NCBI GenBank assembly: GCA_005881355.1
Contig: VBDM01000042.1
Span: forward strand, 1-9,298
DNA length: 9,298 nt
Direction: 5' to 3'
Source of the DNA: Betaproteobacteria bacterium
Lineage (GTDB): Bacteria; Pseudomonadota; Gammaproteobacteria; Burkholderiales; SG8-39
Below the pieces are notes generated by a model. The model did not search any database. It was not told the DNA's origin and saw nothing but the letters and a program-made list of their open reading frames with translations. This document shows, piece after piece, positions 5,187 to 9,298 of this stretch. A program made the position numbers and the translations under genes. The first letter of the stretch is position 1. The number at the start of each line of letters is the position of its first letter.

Positions 5187-6152
5187 TTACTCCTTGAAGC
5201 CGATCGCCTTGATGATCATGCTCCACCTCGCCTGCTCCTCGGAGAGGAAGGCCGCGTATTCCTGCGGCGTGGACGGGAAAGCGATACCGCTCACCTTGGC
5301 GAACTGCTCCAGAAGCTCGGGCGAATGCAGCGCCGCGATCGCGGCGTCGTGGATCCGCTTGAGGACCGCGGGCGGGGTCGCGGCCGGGGCGACCAGGCCG
5401 TACCAGTTGTCCGAGATCACCTTCGGGTAACCCGCCTCGGCCGTAGTCGGCACCTCGGGGAGGGGCGGCGCGCGCTTCGCGCTCGTCACCGCGAGCGCCC
5501 TGAACTTGCCCGACTTGATGTGCGGCAGCACGACCGGAACATCGAAGATCCCCATCTGCACCTGTCCGCCCAGGAGGTCGCTCACGGCGGGCGCCGCGCC
5601 CTTGTAGGGCACGTGCAAGAGATCCACGCGTGCCTCGGCCTTGAGGAGCTCGCACGCGAGATGGGTGATGCCTCCCGCGCCCGCGGAGCCGAAGTTGATC
5701 TTCCCGGGATTCGCCCTGGCGTAGGCGATGAACTCGGCGAGGCTCTTGACCGGGAGCGAAGGATTCACCACGACCACCTCCGGAACCTTGACCACGGTCG
5801 TGATGAGCGCCAAGTCCTTCTGCGGGTTGAAGGGCATGGTGGACAGCGCGAACGGCGCCATCGCGACAGACCCCTGATTGTTGAACCCCAGCGTGTAGCC
5901 GTCGGGCAGCGCCTTGGCCACCGCGTCGATGCCGAGCACCCCGCCCACGCCGCTCTTGTTCTCGACGACGACCTGCTGGCCGAGGCCCGCGCTCAGGGCG
6001 TGCGCGAAGGTGCGCCCGAAAATGTCCGCCGGGCCTCCGGCCGGGAATCCCACGACGAGCCGCACGGGCTTGGCCGGATAGGCCTGCGCGATCGCCGCAC
6101 CGGCCGAGTGCGCCGCCGCCGCGCAGAGCAGGAACTGCCCGAGAAGCTTCAT
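5187..6152 (-). CDS. Bug/TctC-family periplasmic solute-binding receptor
   Basis: A 321-residue exported binding protein of the tripartite tricarboxylate transporter receptor (Bug) family. It captures carboxylates or other small acids in the periplasm. Residues 1-22 are a signal peptide (hydrophobic core LLCAAAAHSAGAA). The mature start YPAKPVRLVVGFPAGGPAD is the family hallmark, followed by VVVENKSGVGGVLGIDAVAKA and PDGYTL. GSAGAGGITHLACELLK and VPYKGAAPAVSDLLGGQVQM are the usual second ligand-binding blocks. Length is typical. ATG 6152 was chosen because GGGAGGAAGG lies immediately upstream and the signal peptide begins there. The TctA/TctB membrane parts are absent, which is normal for orphan Bug genes. 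It lies 28 bp after the patatin gene and 83 bp before the LigI-like gene, whose substrate it may import. Confidence 0.95.
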   Translation of the reverse strand: MKLLGQFLLCAAAAHSAGAAIAQAYPAKPVRLVVGFPAGGPADIFGRTFAHALSAGLGQQVVVENKSGVGGVLGIDAVAKALPDGYTLGFNNQGSVAMAPFALSTMPFNPQKDLALITTVVKVPEVVVVNPSLPVKSLAEFIAYARANPGKINFGSAGAGGITHLACELLKAEARVDLLHVPYKGAAPAVSDLLGGQVQMGIFDVPVVLPHIKSGKFRALAVTSAKRAPPLPEVPTTAEAGYPKVISDNWYGLVAPAATPPAVLKRIHDAAIAALHSPELLEQFAKVSGIAFPSTPQEYAAFLSEEQARWSMIIKAIGFKE

Positions 6153-6180
6153 ACCTTCCTCCCTGAAATTTTCCGCCGGA

Positions 6181-7053
6181 TCAGCGCGCCGCGGAGGCGG
6201 GACGGCCAACCTTCGCGAGCGCGGCGCGGATCTCCTCCATCTTTCCCGCGGCCGCTTTCTCGCCTTCGAGGATGGCGAGATGCTTGGACTGGAAATCGGT
6301 GCCGCTGATCTCGCCGACGCCGGGCCGGATGACCACGTCGGCCTGGCCGAGCTCGTACTGGGCGACGGTGGCGCTCATGATGTTGAAAGTCTGCAGGAGC
6401 ACATCGATGGTGCTCGACACGCTCGCATTTTTCGGCTTCGACGAGATGTCTACCGCGATCACGACGTCGGCGCCCAGATCGCGCGCCACCTTCGCGGGCA
6501 CGGGACTCACGAGCCCCCCGTCGACGAATTCCCGGTTGCCGATGCGCACCGGCTGAAAGACGCCCGGAACGCTCGAGGAGGCGCGCACCGCGAGGCCGAC
6601 GTCCCCGCTGCGGAACACGACCATCTCGCCGCTGCGCAAATCGGTCGCCACGACCGCGAGCCTGCGGGGAAGCGCGTTCATGGGACGGTTGAGGAGCGCC
6701 TTGTTGACGAAATTCTGCAGCGCCTCGCCACGGAGGAAGCCCCGGTCGGGGATCACCCAGTCGCTGACGGCGCGGTCCTCCATGTCCAGCGCGAGCTTCT
6801 GCAGCTCAAAGCCGTTGGCTCCGCCCGCATAAAACGCCGCGACCACGCTCCCGGCGCTCGTGCCGACGACCATGTCCGGAACGATCCCCTGGGCTTCGAG
6901 CGCCTTGATGACCCCGATGTGCGCGAATCCCCGAGCGGCGCCTCCTCCCAGGACGAGGGCGAGCTTGGCCCCCGAGGGAGAAGCGGGCTTGCCCGCAAAA
7001 TCCGCGCAGGCCGACAACAGGGCGAGGAGCGCGATCAGTGAGGCACGGAGCAT
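6181..7053 (-). CDS. Patatin-like phospholipase family lipoprotein (RssA/NTE type)
   Basis: A 290-residue serine hydrolase with a Ser-Asp dyad, acting on ester bonds of phospholipids or other acyl esters. The N-terminus is a lipoprotein signal (LIALLALLSAC, lipid-modified Cys16), so it should be anchored to a membrane, probably facing the periplasm. GGGAARGFAHIG (36-47) is the oxyanion-hole loop, GTSAG (64-68) carries nucleophile Ser66, and VDGG (177-180) carries Asp178. The remainder (VPGVFQPVRIGN, SPVPAKVARDLGADVVIAVD) is typical of bacterial patatins. The C-terminal part after about residue 200 is conserved in patatin lipoproteins but of unknown role. ATG 7053 is preferred; a TTG nine bases upstream (7062) is possible, and neither has a strong ribosome binding site. 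A -10-like TACAAT lies about 40 bp upstream. The substrate is unknown and no link to the downstream Bug gene is evident. Confidence 0.92.
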   Translation of the reverse strand: MLRASLIALLALLSACADFAGKPASPSGAKLALVLGGGAARGFAHIGVIKALEAQGIVPDMVVGTSAGSVVAAFYAGGANGFELQKLALDMEDRAVSDWVIPDRGFLRGEALQNFVNKALLNRPMNALPRRLAVVATDLRSGEMVVFRSGDVGLAVRASSSVPGVFQPVRIGNREFVDGGLVSPVPAKVARDLGADVVIAVDISSKPKNASVSSTIDVLLQTFNIMSATVAQYELGQADVVIRPGVGEISGTDFQSKHLAILEGEKAAAGKMEEIRAALAKVGRPASAAR

Positions 7054-7092
7054 GGACGTCAACCGGGCGATGAATCCCGACCTGGAGCCGGA

Positions 7093-7098
7093 ATTGTA
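7093..7098 (-). promoter_or_regulatory. Candidate -10 box (TACAAT) upstream of the patatin gene
   Basis: On the minus strand TACAAT matches the sigma-70 -10 consensus in five of six positions and lies about 40 bases before the patatin ATG. It could drive the patatin-Bug-amidohydrolase run. The matching -35 position (7116-7121) reads GCCGAA, which is poor, and lies inside the adjacent hairpin. Confidence 0.33.
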
Positions 7099-7108
7099 GC
7101 GGATTCAC

Positions 7109-7126
7109 CGCCCGTTTCGGCGGGCG
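7109..7126 (-). terminator. GC hairpin downstream of the 78-residue gene
   Basis: CGCCCG and CGGGCG (7109-7114 with 7121-7126) form a six-base-pair stem with a six-base loop, 18 bases after the stop of the 78-residue gene. There is no T tract, so only weak termination or transcript stabilisation can be proposed. Confidence 0.28.
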
Positions 7127-7144
7127 TGTCTCTCGGGCCCCGCG

Positions 7145-7381
7145 CTAGCCGCGCAAGCGAACGTTGGTTTTCTTGCTGATGACGAAGTGGTGCGGGTTGA
7201 ACTTCAGCTGGATGGCGGCGATGCGGTACTCCTCCTGCGGCCGCCGGCCCGGAGCCGTGACGGTACAGGATACGAGCTTGCCGCCGACCCCGAGCTTCGC
7301 CGACAGCGCCTTGATGCGCCATGCGGTAGGGTTGGACGTCATGAATTCGAGCACGCTCTCGCGTAAGGACAGGGTCGTCAC
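7145..7381 (-). CDS. Small basic hypothetical protein, possible winged-helix fold
   Basis: I do not recognise this 78-residue protein. It is considered real because nearly all its codons end in G or C, like the known genes around it, and it fills the space between two genes without overlap. The start is GTG at 7381 since a TGA lies two codons upstream in frame; an internal ATG at 7342 is possible. No strong ribosome binding site is visible (GGGA about ten bases upstream). The sequence is basic and has no signal peptide or membrane segment. Residues 5-35 look helical (LRESVLEFMTSNP, then TAWRIKALSAKLGV) and are followed by beta-like stretches (KLVSCTVTA, EEYRIAAIQLKF). That order resembles a small winged-helix DNA-binding domain, but this is only a shape argument. 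Neighbours (patatin, LVIVD protein) give no clue. Confidence 0.6.
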   Translation of the reverse strand: MTTLSLRESVLEFMTSNPTAWRIKALSAKLGVGGKLVSCTVTAPGRRPQEEYRIAAIQLKFNPHHFVISKKTNVRLRG

Positions 7382-7570
7382 GGCTCAATTCCCGGAAACC
7401 GCCTTGGAGGTGAGGACAGCACATACTACGCTGAACCGGAGGTAAGCGTATTTTTCTTGCCCGGCTTGGCGGAGCTCAAGGGGCCGGAGCGGGACAAGCC
7501 TCTTCGCCCGGTGTAGGCTTTCTCCTCCAATCCGCACGAGCGCACGACCCTCGAGCGCAGGGAGAAGGCG
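7382..7570. other. Divergent intergenic region (189 bp), no convincing promoter
   Basis: This gap separates the leftward 78-residue gene from the rightward LVIVD-protein gene. It contains short AT-rich patches (for example TATTTTTC near 7449) but no paired -35/-10 boxes I would defend on either strand. Its right end carries GGGAGAAGG just before ATG 7571, a good ribosome binding site. No inverted repeats strong enough to suggest an operator were found. Confidence 0.4.
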
Positions 7571-9019
7571 ATGACAATGAGCGTTCGCGCGGCGGCTGCC
7601 GCGCTTCTCGGAATTTCCGCCGCCGCGCCTCTCTGGGCTCCGATCGCCGCCGCGCAGGCGTATACCGGCCGCGAAGAAGCGCACGACGTGCGCCGGGTCG
7701 GCTTCCACGATCTGGCCGCCCGCACCGCCTACCAGCCGACCATCAAGCGGCAGGGCAACCGCTGGATCGCCTACGTCGGGTCGCACGGCGGACGCATGGT
7801 CAATCCGCTCACCGCGCGAATGGAGGAGAACGGCACCTCGATCCTGGATGTGACCGACCCGCGGTCGCCGAAATTGCTCTTTCACATTCCGGGCGAAAAG
7901 GGCCGCGAGGTGCCGGGGCGCGAGACCGGCGGGGCGCAGATGACGCGCGTGTGCTCCGGGAGCGAGCTGCCGAAAGCCGACAAGAAAAAGACCTACCTGC
8001 TGCGCACCTTCGGCGACTCGCGCGAGGAGATCTGGGACGTGACGGTGCCGGAAAAGCCCGCGATGCTCGCGCAGTTCGGCCAGTTTCGAAGCACCCACAA
8101 GAACGAATGGGAATGCAAAAGCGGCATCGCCTACATCCCGGGCAGCCACGACGCCTACCGGGCCTCGCGCGTGACCCACGTGTACGATCTTTCGGATCCG
8201 GCGAAGCCCGTGTTCATCCGCGCTTTCGGACTTCCCGATCAGCTGAAGGACGCCAAGGGCTACAACCCGGGACAGATCCATGGGCCGATCTCCGCGTGGC
8301 CTGTGAAGGAGCGGGTGTATTTCGGCTACGGCACCAACGCGCGCGGCGTGGCGCAGATCGTCGATCGCGAGAAGCTGCTGAAGGGGCCTGCGGAACCGTC
8401 GGCCGCGAACCTGCTCGCGCCGCAGGTCGCTCGCATCGACCTTCCGGAGTTCATGGGCGCGCACACGACCTTCCCGCTGCTCGGCGTGGAAGTGCCCGAC
8501 TTCAAGGCTTCCGAGAAGAAGCTGCGCGACTTCCTCGTGATCGTGAACGAGAACACCGTGACCGTCTGCAACGAGCCGCGCCAGATGGCCTTCTTCGTGG
8601 ACATCACCGACGAGAAGCGGCCGTTCGGCGTCGCCAACTACGACGTGCTGGAGGCGAGCGGCGACTTCTGCGGCCGCGGCGGGCGCTTCGGCGCGCACGC
8701 GTCGCACGAGAACCGCACCCCGATCTATTACAAGCGCCTGATGTTCTTCAGCTGGTTCAACGCCGGTGTGCGCGTGGTGGACGTGCGCAACCCCTACCGG
8801 CCGAAGGAAGTGGGCTATTACATCCCGGCAAGAACGGACAAGACCGATCTGCGCTGCGCCGACGAGGAGAAGAAGACCGGCTGCGTGCCCGTCATCCAGA
8901 TCAACAACATGGAAGTGGACGACCGCGGCTACATCTACGCGGTCGACCGCGCCAACAGCGGCCTTTTCGTGCTGGAGCTGACCGGCGAGGCGCGCGCGAT
9001 CGCCAGTCTGCCGAAGTGA
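7571..9019 (+). CDS. Exported LVIVD-repeat (beta-propeller-like) protein of unknown function
   Basis: A 482-residue protein with a signal peptide (residues 1-30, cleaved near AAAQA), so probably periplasmic. It carries repeated segments of the LVIVD type, each a beta strand, Asp, then a turn with Pro: TSILDVTDPRSPKLL (89-103), EEIWDVTVPEKPAML (152-166), THVYDLSDPAKPVFI (202-216), MAFFVDITDEKRPFG (339-353), GVRVVDVRNPYRPKE (399-413), and a last strand near 464. Such repeats are thought to build beta propellers. Six cysteines (128, 182, 333, 367, 429, 438) could form disulfides. Histidines recur in Gly-His contexts: SHGG (His72), IHG (His237), GAHTT (His298), GAHASHE (His376, His379). GGGAGAAGG precedes ATG 7571; a second ATG two codons later is also possible. 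It stands alone in the window and its partner and activity are unknown. Confidence 0.85.
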   Translation: MTMSVRAAAAALLGISAAAPLWAPIAAAQAYTGREEAHDVRRVGFHDLAARTAYQPTIKRQGNRWIAYVGSHGGRMVNPLTARMEENGTSILDVTDPRSPKLLFHIPGEKGREVPGRETGGAQMTRVCSGSELPKADKKKTYLLRTFGDSREEIWDVTVPEKPAMLAQFGQFRSTHKNEWECKSGIAYIPGSHDAYRASRVTHVYDLSDPAKPVFIRAFGLPDQLKDAKGYNPGQIHGPISAWPVKERVYFGYGTNARGVAQIVDREKLLKGPAEPSAANLLAPQVARIDLPEFMGAHTTFPLLGVEVPDFKASEKKLRDFLVIVNENTVTVCNEPRQMAFFVDITDEKRPFGVANYDVLEASGDFCGRGGRFGAHASHENRTPIYYKRLMFFSWFNAGVRVVDVRNPYRPKEVGYYIPARTDKTDLRCADEEKKTGCVPVIQINNMEVDDRGYIYAVDRANSGLFVLELTGEARAIASLPK

Positions 9020-9025
9020 TTCGCG

Positions 9026-9298
9026 CTAACCCGCCAGCATGCGCACGACCTGCTCGGCGGTGCGCACGCGCGCCATGCGCGGGAAGATGCGCTGCACGAA
9101 TTGCCTGTGATTGTCCTCTTCGGGCGAAGTGCAGGCGTCGCTGACGATGACGAGGTTGTAGTCCAGGTCGCGCGCGGCGTATGCCGTGCTCGCCACGCCC
9201 ACGTCGGTCGAGCCGCCCGAGATCACCAGCGTATCGATGTTGCGGCTGCGCAGCGCGAGGTCCAGGTAGGTCTGGTGGAACGCGCTCCAGCGGAACTT
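9026..9298 (-). CDS. Isochorismatase-like (cysteine hydrolase family) protein, C-terminal 90 residues, cut by right edge
   Basis: The open frame continues past the right edge, so only the C-terminal half is seen. KFRWSAFHQTYLDLAL at the edge matches the family's KxxxSAF block with the conserved Lys. It is followed by NIDTLVISGGSTDVGVASTA, the strand and helix that normally carry the nucleophile, and by AARDLDYNLVIVSDACTSP. In cysteine hydrolases (nicotinamidase, N-carbamoyl hydrolases) the motif reads TxxCVxxTA; here the Cys position is Gly. Isochorismatases of the EntB/PhzD type also lack this Cys, so the protein may use another chemistry or be a different subfamily. A 6 bp gap separates its stop from the convergent LVIVD gene. 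Hydrolysis of a nitrile-derived amide is not supported, given the missing nucleophile. Confidence 0.85.
   Translation of the reverse strand, partial: KFRWSAFHQTYLDLALRSRNIDTLVISGGSTDVGVASTAYAARDLDYNLVIVSDACTSPEEDNHRQFVQRIFPRMARVRTAEQVVRMLAG

Noticed and set aside
4234..5655. A 473-residue form of the amidohydrolase
   Set aside because: The extra N-terminal part overlaps the end of the Bug gene, is Arg-rich without motifs, and LigI-type proteins begin shortly before the HxH motif.
5127..6308. 393-codon rightward frame opposite the Bug receptor gene
   Set aside because: The opposite strand encodes a complete Bug protein with signal peptide and strong ribosome binding site; this frame has no motifs.
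7385..8707. 440-codon leftward open frame opposite the LVIVD gene
   Set aside because: Its translation has no recognisable domain and shows the Arg/His/Val-rich composition of a shadow frame, while the other strand has a signal peptide and clear repeats.
9026..9298. An amidase completing the nitrile degradation pathway
   Set aside because: It lies 6.6 kb from the nitrile hydratase operon, is on the other strand, and lacks the nucleophilic cysteine, so a pathway link is unsupported.
1..9298. Mobile element, CRISPR, tRNA or rRNA
   Set aside because: No transposase or integrase motif, regularly spaced repeats, cloverleaf-like sequence or rRNA segment was recognised on either strand.

Overview
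This 9.3 kb window is GC-rich DNA from a Proteobacterium, most likely a betaproteobacterium (Burkholderiales-like). The reasons are third codon positions that are almost all G or C, a Bug/TctC-type periplasmic solute-binding protein (a family hugely expanded in Burkholderiales), a PilH-type response regulator and scattered catabolic genes. No rRNA, tRNA, CRISPR array, insertion sequence or integrase was seen. Coding density is high and no gene-free stretch exceeds 300 bases.

Left part, rightward (136-2394): a compact four-gene operon for a cobalt-type nitrile hydratase. It encodes a HupE/UreJ-type nickel/cobalt permease, the alpha subunit with the cobalt-type CTLCSC metal site, the full-length beta subunit, and a P14K-like accessory protein related to the N-terminal part of beta. 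Spacing is 6 bp, then a 4 bp overlap, then a 23 bp overlap. The layout suggests that cobalt uptake, enzyme synthesis and cobalt loading are expressed together. A divergent gene with a very strong ribosome binding site appears to start at the left edge and runs out of the window.

Middle part, leftward (7381 down to 2391): a 78-residue hypothetical protein, a patatin-like lipoprotein phospholipase, a Bug-type solute receptor, a LigI-like amidohydrolase, a 28-codon remnant of a short-chain dehydrogenase (SDR), a PilH-like receiver protein, and an FMN-dependent 2-hydroxy-acid dehydrogenase resembling mandelate dehydrogenase. The receptor, amidohydrolase and SDR remnant look like what is left of a small uptake and catabolism operon. 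The SDR reads as its first 14 codons joined in frame to its last 14, with the whole catalytic core missing.

Right part: a rightward exported LVIVD-repeat (beta-propeller-like) protein (7571-9019) converges on a leftward isochorismatase-like hydrolase that is cut by the right edge. The hydrolase has Gly where the nucleophilic Cys of cysteine hydrolases is expected.

The observations most worth a second look are the internally deleted SDR still attached by an ATGA overlap to the amidohydrolase gene, the HupE-led nitrile hydratase operon with a near-leaderless promoter, the missing nucleophile in the isochorismatase-like protein, the Tyr-to-Phe change in the FMN enzyme, and the unclassified 78-residue protein and LVIVD protein.
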